Shown here: in pieces, positions 19,805-28,943 of the stretch
Position numbering within the stretch: the stretch's first letter is position 1
How the letters are laid out: each line of letters starts with the position of its first letter
Assembly (NCBI RefSeq): GCF_900103365.1
Contig: NZ_LT629703.1
Coordinates: 6,558,501 to 6,622,500, forward strand
DNA length: 64,000 nucleotides
Source of the DNA: Afipia sp. GAS231
Lineage (GTDB): Bacteria; Pseudomonadota; Alphaproteobacteria; Rhizobiales; Xanthobacteraceae
Reading direction: 5' to 3'
Notes under the pieces: model-generated
The model's database searches: none
Told to the model about the DNA's origin: nothing
Seen by the model: the letters and a program-made list of their open reading frames with translations, nothing else
Made by a program: the position numbers and the translations under genes

Positions 19805-20434
19805 CTATTTTTTGGTCGTGGCGCCGTTGGCGGCGCCGCGCACCATTAGGGCGATCTGCCGGCCGACATCGTCGACGCTCAAGCGGCCGCCTGCGGTGTA
19901 CCAGAACACGGTCCAGTTCATGGCACCAAGGATCGACAGCCGGAACGCATGCCGGTCGCAATCGGCACGCAGAGGCAAATCATCGATGAGGCTGGCGAAA
20001 ATCTGCTCGTACTCGTCGCGCTGGCGGACGAGTTTTCGGACACCCTTGAGATTGTAGTAGCGTGGCGGCGTCAGGATCGCGCGAGTGACGCTGCCACCTA
20101 ACAATATCCGGCAGTGCGCAACGATGGCCTCGTCGAGTCGCCTCCAGGGCTCGTTGATTCCGGCAATGGCGGTCTCGACCTCCTGGCGCATCGCCGTAAG
20201 GCTTTCCTGATGCACCGTGAAGAGCAGGTCTTCCTTGGACGGGAAGTGATAGTACAGCGAACCGGAAAGAACTCCCGACGCAGCCGCGATATCGCGGATC
20301 GACGTGCCTTCAAATCCGTTCCGCGCAAACAGTTCGGACGCTGCGGCAAGGATCTGCCGGCGGCGGTCGGGCCCTTTTCGCAAGGATTTTGGCTTTTTCG
20401 TTCGAGCCTTCGCGCGCCCCAAGGGCTTCGTCAT
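19805..20434 (-). CDS. TetR/AcrR-family transcriptional regulator
   Basis: A 209-residue TetR-type regulator with a basic N-terminal extension. The DNA-binding domain spans about residues 25-75 ('RRQILAAASELFARNGFEG', 'TSIRDIAAASGVLSGSLYYH' and 'FPSKEDLLF'). The C-terminal half is an all-helical ligand domain resembling acyl-CoA-responsive members such as FadR/PsrA-like TetR proteins. It is divergent from the acyl-CoA ligase operon, so an acyl-CoA or related effector is plausible, but this is inference. Confidence 0.93.
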   Translation of the reverse strand: MTKPLGRAKARTKKPKSLRKGPDRRRQILAAASELFARNGFEGTSIRDIAAASGVLSGSLYYHFPSKEDLLFTVHQESLTAMRQEVETAIAGINEPWRRLDEAIVAHCRILLGGSVTRAILTPPRYYNLKGVRKLVRQRDEYEQIFASLIDDLPLRADCDRHAFRLSILGAMNWTVFWYTAGGRLSVDDVGRQIALMVRGAANGATTKK

Positions 20435-20880
20435 TTTCTTCTCAGTCCGTCAATGATGAAGAACCGGCTGCAACATGAGACTTGGCAAGCTTCTGGCTTC
20501 CGCTCGCCTCGGCGGGGTCCGCAGAAACCATTTCAATGGATCGCCGATCTCTACACTTTTAGAACAGGATTGTCGAGAATCGATCAAGCGACCGATTGGC
20601 AAAGCGTTCGTTTTAGCCAGCTTGCCGAACTTCGCGTTGGCACCGGTTCACAGGCATCAGTGCCGTGCATCAATACGCGCAGGACGGCGCAAGCCCGCAA
20701 TTTCCGGTCTTGAATTCGGCTTGACTTTCTATTCAACCAAGCGAACGATAGAATAAGAAATTGCACCGGTCTAGCTGCTTTCGACAGCCGTCGGGCAGAA
20801 GACGGCCAAGCAGGCAAAGGCAGGCGAAATTATTCCGCCGAGATAGGGCGCCGACGTCTTCCAGCCCCAGGGAGAAATCA
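20435..20880. other. Intergenic region between TetR gene and acyl-CoA ligase operon
   Basis: This 446-base stretch shows no convincing coding frame; the open frames in it lack family features. It holds the divergent promoters and the candidate operator at 20721-20754. A Shine-Dalgarno-like GGGAGAAA lies just before the ligase ATG at 20881. Confidence 0.5.
20721..20754 (+). promoter_or_regulatory. Candidate promoter with overlapping TetR operator
   Basis: TTGACT at 20721 is followed after 17 bases by AACGAT. The perfect arms TTCTAT (20727-20732) and ATAGAA (20748-20753) lie over the spacer and the -10 region. A dyad overlapping a promoter in a TetR-divergent gap is the classic operator arrangement. 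Binding is not shown. Confidence 0.4.
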
Positions 20881-22527
20881 ATGTCTGATTTCCTGATCGA
20901 GCATACGCCGTCGGCCTACAAGTATCCGTTGCTGATCAAACACCTGCTTCACGCGCCGATGACGCAGTCGGCCGATCAGGAGATCGTCTACCGCGATCTC
21001 GGCCGCTACACCTACCGCGATCTGCGCGAACGGATCGGGCGCCTTGCGAGCGGTCTCACTTCGAAGGGTATCCGCCGCGGCGATGTCGTGGGCGTACTGG
21101 ACTGGGATAGCCACCGCTACCTGGAATCCTATTTTGCAATCCCGATGCTCGGCGCCACGCTTCAAACCGTCAATATACGACTGTCGCCCGAGCAGGTCTT
21201 GTTCACGCTCAATCACGCCCGTCCCAAGCTGCTGCTGGTGAACGTCGAGTTCCTTCCGCTGATCGAGCAACTGCAGGGGCAACTTGAATCCGTCGAAGGC
21301 ATCATTCTGATGTCCGATGACGGCGTGTTTCCGAATAGCCTGATCAAGACTGCCGGTCATTACGAGGAGATGCTGGCAAAGAGTTCACCCGATTTCACGT
21401 TCGAGGATTTCGACGAGAACACGCGCGCGACGATGTTTTACACCACGGGAACCACGGGCGCGCCCAAGGGTGTCTACTTCAGCCATCGTCAGCTTGTGCT
21501 TCACACGCTGATCGATCTGGTCGGGTTCGGCTCACCGGGCAGGCAAGGGCGATTTCATCGCGAAGACGTGTACATGCCGATCACGCCGATGTTTCACGTC
21601 CACGGCTGGGGATTGCCCTATGCCGCGACCGCAGCGGGCGTAAAGCAAGTCTATCCCGGCCGGTATCAACCCGAACTTCTCTTGAACTTGATCAAGACCG
21701 AGGGGGTGACGTTTAGCCATTGCGTTCCGACGATCCTGCAAATGCTGCTGTCGGCGCCCAACAGCAAGGACGTAGATCTTTCCAGGCTGAAAATGGTGAT
21801 CGGCGGTGCGGCGCTGACCAAAGCGCTCGCCAAGGCCGCGATGCAGCGCGGCATCGACATCTTTGCCGGCTACGGCATGTCGGAATCCGGCCCCATCCTG
21901 ACGATTGCGCAACTCAGGGAGCATGAGCTCACCGGTGACCTTGACGCAGAGGCCGAGCTTCGCACCAAGACCGGAACACCGGTGCCACTGGTCGATCTCC
22001 GCATCGTGGATGCCGAGATGAAAGACGTGGCTCACGACGGCCGCACGCCTGGGGAAATCATCGTCCGCGCGCCGTGGCTGACGATGGGATACCTCAACAA
22101 TCCGGCGTCTTCGGAAAAGCTCTGGGAGGGCGGCTACCTTCACACCGGCGACATCGGCACCATGACCGCGCAGGGCGTCGTCCAGATCACCGACCGGATC
22201 AAGGATGTGATCAAGACCGGTGGCGAGTGGATCTCATCGATCGAGCTGGAGGACATCCTGCTCCAGATGCCGAACCTGAGCGAGGCCGCGATCATCGGCG
22301 TGGCGGATGCCAAATGGGGCGAGCGCCCGCTCGCGATCCTGGTCGCCCGGCAGGTGGGCACTGTAGACAATGCCACCGTGCAGAAGCACGTCAAAACCTA
22401 TGTCGACAAGGGCGTGATCTCGCGTTTTGCCATTCCGGACAGGATCATGTTTGTCGACGCGCTCGACAAGACGAGCGTCGGCAAGATCGACAAGAAGGTG
22501 TTGCGCGCCAAATACGGGGACGGTTAG
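20881..22527 (+). CDS. Acyl-CoA synthetase (AMP-forming), fatty-acid-CoA ligase type
   Basis: A 548-residue ANL-superfamily ligase that adenylates a carboxylic acid and transfers it to CoA. The P-loop is 'MFYTTGTTGAPKGVYFSH', the A5-type motif 'GYGMSESGP', and the hinge region 'TGDIGTMTAQGVVQITDRIKD'. 'SIELEDILL' follows, and the catalytic lysine lies in 'SVGKIDKKVLRAKYGDG' near the C-terminus. The length suits medium/long-chain or alkanoate ligases. It leads an operon with a phasin, acetoacetate decarboxylase and CoA-handling genes. The substrate cannot be read from sequence. Confidence 0.93.
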   Translation: MSDFLIEHTPSAYKYPLLIKHLLHAPMTQSADQEIVYRDLGRYTYRDLRERIGRLASGLTSKGIRRGDVVGVLDWDSHRYLESYFAIPMLGATLQTVNIRLSPEQVLFTLNHARPKLLLVNVEFLPLIEQLQGQLESVEGIILMSDDGVFPNSLIKTAGHYEEMLAKSSPDFTFEDFDENTRATMFYTTGTTGAPKGVYFSHRQLVLHTLIDLVGFGSPGRQGRFHREDVYMPITPMFHVHGWGLPYAATAAGVKQVYPGRYQPELLLNLIKTEGVTFSHCVPTILQMLLSAPNSKDVDLSRLKMVIGGAALTKALAKAAMQRGIDIFAGYGMSESGPILTIAQLREHELTGDLDAEAELRTKTGTPVPLVDLRIVDAEMKDVAHDGRTPGEIIVRAPWLTMGYLNNPASSEKLWEGGYLHTGDIGTMTAQGVVQITDRIKDVIKTGGEWISSIELEDILLQMPNLSEAAIIGVADAKWGERPLAILVARQVGTVDNATVQKHVKTYVDKGVISRFAIPDRIMFVDALDKTSVGKIDKKVLRAKYGDG

Positions 22528-22665
22528 CCGAAGCAATAAATTGCGTTTCGCGGCTGGTTGGATCGTTTGATTGATTAATCGAAGCCGGCCCGACTATGAT
22601 GCGAGACAAACAACGACGTGGGCGACGCCACGCAGCTCCACGCACAAATCAACAGGGAGGAAGAA

Positions 22666-23088
22666 ATGGCCGACAAGACCGTGATGGATATGTTCGCCGA
22701 TATGGCAAAGCAGATCAATTTGCCGAAGGTCGATTACCAGCCGTTTCTCGACATCCACCGCAACAATATCGAGGCGATGCAGAAGTCAGCGGCCACGTTG
22801 TCGGAGGGAGGCCGTGCGGTTTTCGCAAAGCAACAGGAAATCCTGGCTGAGGTGGGGCGCGAGGCCCGGCAAATGATCGCCGACTTCAAGCCGGGCGGTT
22901 CTCCTCAGGAAGTCATGGCTAAGCAGGCTGAATTGGCCAAGCGCATGTTCGAAGCGACAGTCAGGAATACCAGGGACGTCGCCGAACTGGTCCAGAAATC
23001 GAGCAGCGAAGCGCCCAAGATCATTCTGGACCGGATGCGCGAGAGCTTTGCCGAAGCGCGGGCGGCCATCGAGTCCATGAAGGCCTGA
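22666..23088 (+). CDS. Phasin family protein
   Basis: A 140-residue helical protein with the phasin pattern 'YQPFLDIHRNNIEAMQKSAATLSEGGRAVF' (broken into shorter blocks in the protein) and repeated 'KQAELAKRMFEATVRNTRDVAELVQKSSSEA' helices. Phasins coat polyhydroxyalkanoate granules. Here it lies in a ligase/decarboxylase operon, suggesting a link between this pathway and PHA stores. The ATG at 22666 has a strong AGGGAGGAAG Shine-Dalgarno, which decides the start over a longer frame from 22618. Confidence 0.9.
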   Translation: MADKTVMDMFADMAKQINLPKVDYQPFLDIHRNNIEAMQKSAATLSEGGRAVFAKQQEILAEVGREARQMIADFKPGGSPQEVMAKQAELAKRMFEATVRNTRDVAELVQKSSSEAPKIILDRMRESFAEARAAIESMKA

Positions 23089-23315
23089 TACGCGGACACT
23101 TGCCTTGTGTGGGAGGCGGCACCGACAGGCTCTGCTGCAACGCGGGAGAATATTGGCGCGGCGCGTCCCCGGGGCAAGTTCCTTGGCGGTGATCCGGCTT
23201 GCAGTGACGGGCCCAAAGGTCCGTACTGGCGGTGGGAGCGGAAGGCCGCGAATATGTTGCGAGGCTGTCGCCGATATCGAACGCTGAAACGTCTAACTCA
23301 AGGGTGAGCGTCAAG

Positions 23316-24080
23316 ATGAAAAAAGAGGATGTGCTCAAGCAGTACACAACGCCGACCGGAGCTCCGGCGTTTGTTCCAGGCCCGCATCGCTTCACATCGC
23401 GCGAATATCTGAACATCACCTACCGGACGGATCGGGAGGCCCTCGTCAAGCAAGTGCCCGAGCCGCTTGAGGTCGACGAACCGCTGGTGCGCTTCGAAGT
23501 GATGAACATGCCCGACACCACCGGCTATGGTTCATATGTCGAGTGCGGGCAGGCCGCGGTCGTGCGGCATAAGGAGGAGGTCGGCGAATACATTATCGGG
23601 ATGTATCTCGACAACCTGCCGGCAATTGCCGCGGGCCGCGAGCTCAGTGCTTTCCCGAAGAAGCTCGGTTCGGCAAAACTGTTCGTCGATTCCGATACCT
23701 TGGTCGGAACGCTGGATTACGGTACGCTCAGCGTCGCCCGCGCGACGATGGGCTACAAGCACAAGCCGATGGATCTGGAAAAAGCGCGGCAGGAGATCTG
23801 CGTTCCCACGTTCATGCTTAAAATTCTTCCGAGCTACGAAAAACGCCCGCGCATTTGCGAACTGGTCCGCACCGAGATTACCAACATCTCCGTGAAGGGC
23901 GCATGGCGGGGGCCGGCCCGCCTGCAACTGTTCGAGCATGTGCTGGCGCCGCTTGCTGATCTTCCGGTCCGCGAGATCATTTCGGCCACGCACATCCTGA
24001 CGGACCTCACGCTTTCGCCGGCGACTGTCATCTACGACTATCTCACCGACAGCGCGCCTTCGGCCAGTGCAAGGAAATAG
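23316..24080 (+). CDS. adc: Acetoacetate decarboxylase
   Basis: A 254-residue protein matching acetoacetate decarboxylase, which converts acetoacetate to acetone and CO2 through a Schiff base. The active-site lysine pair is visible in 'GRELSAFPKKLGSAKL'. The Arg of 'SREYLNITYRTD' and the Glu of 'YVECGQ' match other catalytic residues, and the C-terminal 'EHVLAPLADLPVREI' is typical. The ADC superfamily also contains non-decarboxylating enzymes, but the FPKK motif supports true decarboxylase. The start at 23316 is preferred because the upstream in-frame extension has no family match. Confidence 0.88.
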   Translation: MKKEDVLKQYTTPTGAPAFVPGPHRFTSREYLNITYRTDREALVKQVPEPLEVDEPLVRFEVMNMPDTTGYGSYVECGQAAVVRHKEEVGEYIIGMYLDNLPAIAAGRELSAFPKKLGSAKLFVDSDTLVGTLDYGTLSVARATMGYKHKPMDLEKARQEICVPTFMLKILPSYEKRPRICELVRTEITNISVKGAWRGPARLQLFEHVLAPLADLPVREIISATHILTDLTLSPATVIYDYLTDSAPSASARK

Positions 24081-24089
24081 GCTGATATC

Positions 24090-25052
24090 ATGGCCACAGC
24101 GCAGCAGGATATTCTGAATCGGTATTCGAAAGTTACCGTGATCGGCGCCGGCGTTATCGGCGCGTCGTGGACGGCGCTCTTTCTCGCGCACGGGCTTTCG
24201 GTAGTCGTCAACGATCCGCGCCCGGACGTCGAGACCATCGTCCGCGACTATATTCGCAACAATCTGTCGACGCTCGCGGAGCTCGGGCTGCCGACGGACA
24301 ATCTGGAAAAGAGGCTGAGCTTCGAGGCCGATCTCGAACGCTCGGTGACAGGCGCCGATCTCGTTCAGGAAAACGGACCGGAGCGGATCGAGTTCAAACA
24401 GGATCTATGGGCACGCATCGGCAGGGTCGTGGGAGAGCACGCACTGATGCTGTCGTCGAGCTCCGCCAAGACCGCGACGGAGCAGGCGCTCAAGATGTCC
24501 CGGCCCGAGCGGCTGCTGGTGGGGCATCCCTTCAACCCGCCCCATTTGATTCCGTTGGTTGAGGTGGTTCCCGGCGAGAAGACGAGCCCGGAGGCGGTGG
24601 ATGACGCGGTCGCGTTCTACGCGGCGCTCGGCAAGGTGCCACGCGTCGTGCGCAAGGAAATGCCCGGCTTCGTTGCGAACCGCCTGCAACGGGCGATCTT
24701 CCGGGAATGCTGCTACCTGGTCATTCAGGGTGTCGTCAAAGTCGATGAGCTCGACGATATCGTGACAAGTTCGATCGGCTTGCGCTGGGCGGCGGACGGT
24801 CCATTCCGCTCGTTCCATCTCGGCGGCGGGGCGGGTGGTTTCAAATCCTTCTTCAAGCAGTTCGGCCCGGGTCTCAACGAGGCCTGGAAGAACATGGCGT
24901 CGGTCAATCTGGATGAGGCCGCGCAGGACAAGATCATCGCGCAGGCTGAGGCTTCTTTCGCCGCGCAGCCACCAGAGCAGCTCGAAAGTGAACGCGACGC
25001 CAAGCAACTGGCGATCATCCGTGCGCTCAAGGCGGTCAAGGCAGGCAAATAA
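24090..25052 (+). CDS. 3-hydroxyacyl-CoA dehydrogenase NAD-binding domain protein (carnitine dehydrogenase/lambda-crystallin type)
   Basis: A 320-residue dehydrogenase. The NAD-binding motif is 'VTVIGAGVIGASWTALFLAHG'-like at residues 14-34, and the catalytic region 'LLVGHPFNPPHLIPLVEVV' carries the His of the HADH family. The second domain has 'KEMPGFVANRLQRAIFRE'. This single-polypeptide form is closer to L-carnitine dehydrogenase, L-gulonate dehydrogenase and lambda-crystallin than to FadB. The substrate is a 3-hydroxy acid or its CoA ester, not determined. It starts 9 bases after the adc stop, so it is tightly coupled. Confidence 0.88.
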   Translation: MATAQQDILNRYSKVTVIGAGVIGASWTALFLAHGLSVVVNDPRPDVETIVRDYIRNNLSTLAELGLPTDNLEKRLSFEADLERSVTGADLVQENGPERIEFKQDLWARIGRVVGEHALMLSSSSAKTATEQALKMSRPERLLVGHPFNPPHLIPLVEVVPGEKTSPEAVDDAVAFYAALGKVPRVVRKEMPGFVANRLQRAIFRECCYLVIQGVVKVDELDDIVTSSIGLRWAADGPFRSFHLGGGAGGFKSFFKQFGPGLNEAWKNMASVNLDEAAQDKIIAQAEASFAAQPPEQLESERDAKQLAIIRALKAVKAGK

Positions 25053-25111
25053 TCGACGTCGCAATCGGATCATCCAGGCCGGAACAGAGCGCGACCAACG
25101 GGAGGAGCGAG

Positions 25112-26314
25112 ATGGGACTTTTGTTCGAAGGCTTGAAGGTGATCGATTGCGGTAGCTTCATCGCGGCGCCGGCGGCAGCCACGGTTCTGTCGGACTTCGG
25201 CGCCGATGTCGTCAAGATCGAGCCGCCGGGGGCAGGGGATCCTTACCGGCATCTCACGAAACTTCCCGGCCACCCGAAGAGCGACCAGAACTATGCCTGG
25301 ATGCTCGGCTCGCGCAACAAACGCAGCCTCGCGGTCGATATGGGGAAGCCCGAGGGCAGGACCGCGGTCCAGCGTCTCGCCTCGCAAGCCGATGTCTTCA
25401 TCACCAACTATCCGGCCGCCGTACGCAAAAAGCTTGGCATCGGTTACGAAGCGCTGTCGGCGCTGAACGATAGGCTCATCTACGCGTCGTTCTCCGGCTA
25501 TGGCGAAAACGGTGCCGAGGCGACCAAGCCAGGCTTCGATGTCACGGCATGGTGGGCGCGGTCCGGCCTGATGGATACTGTTCGCGCGTCGTCTGAATCG
25601 GTGCCGGTGCGTCCCGCGAACGGCATGGGCGATCACTCGGCGGGGTTCACGCTTTTTTCCGGCATCGTGATGGCGCTCTATCAGCGGCAGACCACCGGCA
25701 AGGGCACCGAGGTCACGTCGTCGCTGGTGGCGAACGGGCTCTGGGCCAACGGCTACAACGCGCAGGCAGCATTGTGCGGTGCGACGTTCACCGATCGTCC
25801 GGCACGCGAGGTCGCGTTCAACGCGCTGACGAACTACTACAAGTGCCGTGACGGCCGCTGGCTGATCCTGACCATTCTGAATGAAGAAAAGCAGTGGCCG
25901 GAGTTCATGAAATGTCTCGATCGCGAGGACCTGATCGATGACCCGCGCTTTGCCAAGAAGGCGGATCGATTGACGCGATCTCACGAATTGATCGCGTTGC
26001 TCGACAAGGAATTCGCGAAATTCGATCGCCCTGAACTGCGCAAGCGCCTGACGCAAAGGGGGATCGTGTTCGACGTTGTGGCGACACCGGAGGATATTCC
26101 GTCGGACCAGCAGCTCCTCGATAACGACATTCTCATTCCCTTCGCCGGCAGCGAAACCAGGACGATCAATAGCCCGATTGCGCTGCGCGGCGCAGACAAG
26201 GTGCAACCAAGGATGCCGCCTTCGGTGGGCGAGCACAGCGATGAGGTGCTCAAGGAAGCGGGCTTCGATGCGGCGACGATCGCCCAAATGCGCGCCGCCG
26301 GCGCCATCGGCTGA
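25112..26314 (+). CDS. CaiB/BaiF family CoA-transferase
   Basis: A 400-residue class III CoA-transferase moving CoA between carboxylic acids. The N-terminus 'LFEGLKVIDCGSFIAAPAAA' and 'DFGADVVKIEPPGAGDPYRHL' are family starts. 'LNDRLIYASFSGYGENG' and the catalytic Asp in 'NGMGDHSAGFTLFSG' are present. The C-terminal 'PRMPPSVGEHSDEVLKEAGF' is also standard. It has a GGGAGGAGCG Shine-Dalgarno and lies in the ligase operon. Confidence 0.93.
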   Translation: MGLLFEGLKVIDCGSFIAAPAAATVLSDFGADVVKIEPPGAGDPYRHLTKLPGHPKSDQNYAWMLGSRNKRSLAVDMGKPEGRTAVQRLASQADVFITNYPAAVRKKLGIGYEALSALNDRLIYASFSGYGENGAEATKPGFDVTAWWARSGLMDTVRASSESVPVRPANGMGDHSAGFTLFSGIVMALYQRQTTGKGTEVTSSLVANGLWANGYNAQAALCGATFTDRPAREVAFNALTNYYKCRDGRWLILTILNEEKQWPEFMKCLDREDLIDDPRFAKKADRLTRSHELIALLDKEFAKFDRPELRKRLTQRGIVFDVVATPEDIPSDQQLLDNDILIPFAGSETRTINSPIALRGADKVQPRMPPSVGEHSDEVLKEAGFDAATIAQMRAAGAIG

Positions 26315-26352
26315 GTAACGACAACGTACTTTCGGTTCATCAGGAGCGACGC

Positions 26353-27129
26353 ATGAAAATCGAAGAGCTGTTCTCGGTGCGAGGGAAAGTCGCCCTGGTC
26401 ACCGGTGGAAGTCGAGGCCTCGGCGAAATGATCGCCCGCGCCTACGTCGAAAACGGCGCCAAGGTCTATATCACCGCGCGGCGCGCCGATGCCTGCGAGG
26501 CGCTTGCAAAGGAGCTGTCGCAGATTGGTGAATGTATCGCGATCCCGGCGGACCTGTCTCGGATGGAAGAGATCGCGCGGCTGTCCAGCGAGCTTCACAA
26601 GCGAGAGAAGAAGCTCGACATTCTGGTCAATAATGCCGGCGCGAGCTGGGGCGCGACCTTCGCCGAGTTCCCCGAAAACGGGTGGGACAAGGTCATGGAC
26701 CTCAACGTGAAGTCGGTGTTCTTCCTGACCCAGAGTCTGCTTGACCTGCTGGAAGCGGCGGGATCGGCGAATTCCTATTCGCGGGTGATCAATATCGGCT
26801 CGATTGAGGGCATCAGGACGTCGCACCTCGAGGCCTACTCGTATGCCGCGTCGAAAGCAGGCGTGAACCACCTGACGCGCATCATGGCAAAGTTCCTCGC
26901 GCCAAAGCACATTGCGGTCAATGCGATCGCGCCGGGTTACTTCCCGTCTAAAATGACGGATGCGATCGATGAGCATGGCGCGAAGGAGGTCGTCGATGAC
27001 GCTCCCATGAAGCGCATGGGACATGCGGACGATCTCGCGGGCATCGCCATCTACCTTGCCTCGAAGGCCAGTGGCTTCGTCTGCGGTGCGGTCATTCCAG
27101 TCGACGGTGGTTTGGCCACGACGGCCTGA
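26353..27129 (+). CDS. SDR-family oxidoreductase (3-oxoacyl reductase type)
   Basis: A 258-residue short-chain dehydrogenase. 'VTGGSRGLGEMIARAYVENG' is the cofactor loop, 'VNNAGASWG' the NNAG motif, 'NIGSIEG' the catalytic Ser, and 'YSYAASKAGV' the YxxxK. The C-terminus 'CGAVIPVDGGLATTA' is typical of FabG-like and gluconate 5-dehydrogenase-like SDRs. It closes the operon and is followed by a strong bidirectional terminator. Confidence 0.92.
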   Translation: MKIEELFSVRGKVALVTGGSRGLGEMIARAYVENGAKVYITARRADACEALAKELSQIGECIAIPADLSRMEEIARLSSELHKREKKLDILVNNAGASWGATFAEFPENGWDKVMDLNVKSVFFLTQSLLDLLEAAGSANSYSRVINIGSIEGIRTSHLEAYSYAASKAGVNHLTRIMAKFLAPKHIAVNAIAPGYFPSKMTDAIDEHGAKEVVDDAPMKRMGHADDLAGIAIYLASKASGFVCGAVIPVDGGLATTA

Positions 27130-27183
27130 GGCTCCTGCCGCAAGGCGGCACTTGAGCGAGTACGGACTTCAAGACCCTCCTCC

Positions 27184-27220
27184 AAAAAAACCGACGCCGC
27201 ATGATGCGGCGCCGTCTTTT
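27184..27220. terminator. Bidirectional intrinsic terminator
   Basis: A run of seven A, a GC-rich hairpin (GACGCCGC, loop ATGAT, GCGGCGCCGTC with a small bulge) and a TTTT run lie between the convergent SDR and MFS genes. The A-run and T-run allow Rho-independent termination on both strands. Confidence 0.85.
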
Positions 27221-27246
27221 GGGCCTTGAACCGTCAGATGTCTGCC

Positions 27247-28617
27247 TTAAGACGCCAATCCGGTCTCGACGGCGGGTTCGTTCAGGACCTCGTTCGGGTT
27301 TGCCGGATGCACGATCAGGAGCAACAGCAGGCCGGACAGCAGATAGGCACCCACCACAAGATAGGTGCTGTAGAGCGGGCTTCCCGTGTTCGCGGTGATA
27401 AGCCCGGTGACGGAGGGAGCCGCCGCCGGTCCGAGATTGCCCAGGCTGCTGATGAGCGCGATGCCGCCGGCGGCGCTTGCCTTGGAGAGATACTCGGTGA
27501 TCGTTGTGAAGAACAGCGGCGTCGCTGAAACGATGCCGACGCCGGCGAGCGTCAGGCCTGCGATGGAGAGGACCAACTCGCCCTGCGAGAATGTCGTCAG
27601 CAAAAGACCCAGCGCGGCAATTCCCACGCATGTGGCGTAGTGCCAGCGCCGCTCCCTGTGCTTGTCCGAATGCCGACCTATCAGAATCGTGGCGATGATG
27701 CCCGCTATCTGCGGCAAAGCGGCAAGCAGGCCGACGTGGAACAGGTCGGCGACGCCCCAGCTTTTGATCAAGGAGGGGATCCAGAACACCATCGTGTATG
27801 TCGCGCCGAGCAGCAGGAAATAGGTGAACGCCAGTCCGTAGACCTTCGGATCTCCCAGCATCTGGACGAAGCCGCTGTGGTGGGCGGATTCGACATCTTT
27901 GTGGTCGTGGTCGAGCTGGAAACGCAGGGCGGATTTCTCCTCGGCAGTCAGCCAGCGGGCATCTTCAGGTTTGTCCTCGAGATACAGATACGCGAGAACG
28001 CCGAGGATCGTCGCGGGGATCCCCTGGGAGATGAAAAGCCATTGCCAGCCATGAAAGCCTTCGAACCCGTTCAGGTACTTCAGCGTTGCTCCGGAAAGGG
28101 GACCGGCGATGACACTCGCGATTGCCGTCGCAGCCAGGAACATCGCGATGATCTGCCCTCGGCGGGCCGAAGGATACCAGTACGTCAGATAAAGGATGAT
28201 GCCGGGGAAGAAGCCGGCTTCAAGCACGCCAAGCAGGAACCGTGCGACATAAAATTGCACCGGCGTCTGCACAAACGCCATCGCGGTCGCGACAATTCCC
28301 CAGGTAAACATGATTCGCAGCAGGGTCTTGCGAACCCCGATGCGCTCGAGCAGCAGGTTGCTTGGAACTTCGAACAGGAAGTAACCGATGAAGAATATCC
28401 CGGCGCCGAAGCCGTAGGTCGCATCGCTGAAGGTCAGCGTCTGCTTCATCTGAAGCTGGGCATAGCCGATGTTGATGCGATCGAGAAACGCGATGACGTA
28501 GCAAAGCATCAGGAAAGGAAGAATCCGCCAGCTGATCTTTGAGAACAGCTTGGTGACGGCGATCGGCTCCTTTTCAGCGGAAGGAATTGTACCGACGCTG
28601 GTTGCATGGATAGCCAT
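27247..28617 (-). CDS. MFS transporter, anion:cation symporter (ACS) family
   Basis: A 456-residue, 12-helix permease. The N-terminal 'CYVIAFLDRINIGYAQLQM' and 'GFGAGIFFIGYFLFEVPSNL' are hallmarks of the ACS group (tartrate, phthalate, 4-hydroxyphenylacetate, D-galactonate and similar organic anions). 'RFLLGVLEAGFFPGIILYLTYWYP' is a second signature. It likely imports an organic acid used by the neighbouring catabolic genes. The start at 28617 has a GGGGAG Shine-Dalgarno. Confidence 0.93.
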   Translation of the reverse strand: MAIHATSVGTIPSAEKEPIAVTKLFSKISWRILPFLMLCYVIAFLDRINIGYAQLQMKQTLTFSDATYGFGAGIFFIGYFLFEVPSNLLLERIGVRKTLLRIMFTWGIVATAMAFVQTPVQFYVARFLLGVLEAGFFPGIILYLTYWYPSARRGQIIAMFLAATAIASVIAGPLSGATLKYLNGFEGFHGWQWLFISQGIPATILGVLAYLYLEDKPEDARWLTAEEKSALRFQLDHDHKDVESAHHSGFVQMLGDPKVYGLAFTYFLLLGATYTMVFWIPSLIKSWGVADLFHVGLLAALPQIAGIIATILIGRHSDKHRERRWHYATCVGIAALGLLLTTFSQGELVLSIAGLTLAGVGIVSATPLFFTTITEYLSKASAAGGIALISSLGNLGPAAAPSVTGLITANTGSPLYSTYLVVGAYLLSGLLLLLIVHPANPNEVLNEPAVETGLAS

Positions 28618-28943
28618 TTGTTTACTCCCCTCATGTGATTCCCACGGAGTCTTTTTGCTCCGAGTTGGAACGTGTGTGCTGTCTTACTCCTTGACGCCGG
28701 GTGCGCCGCGACAACCGTGGCGGCTGACATTGCGCATAATAAAAATCTGAAATGTTGGACGAGGGCCGTTCGGGATCGTGGCCGGTCGCGCCGTGCGCAC
28801 GGCTCCGGATCCTTTGAGTACCCTCGGGCACGCCGTCGGCATCGTGATCGACTTTCGGGCAAGAACCAAGGCCAAACGGCCATGCCAGCTTCAAAAGACC
28901 ATGACTAATCTATCAGTCGCTTGATTGTTTAGCAACACGCGCG
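28618..28943. other. Intergenic region upstream of MFS gene and before the truncated HlyD gene
   Basis: No convincing gene is visible. It contains a small hairpin, CGGAG and CTCCG around TCTTTTTG, at 28645-28662. The region probably carries the MFS promoter and the scar of whatever removed the first part of the HlyD-type gene. Confidence 0.45.
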
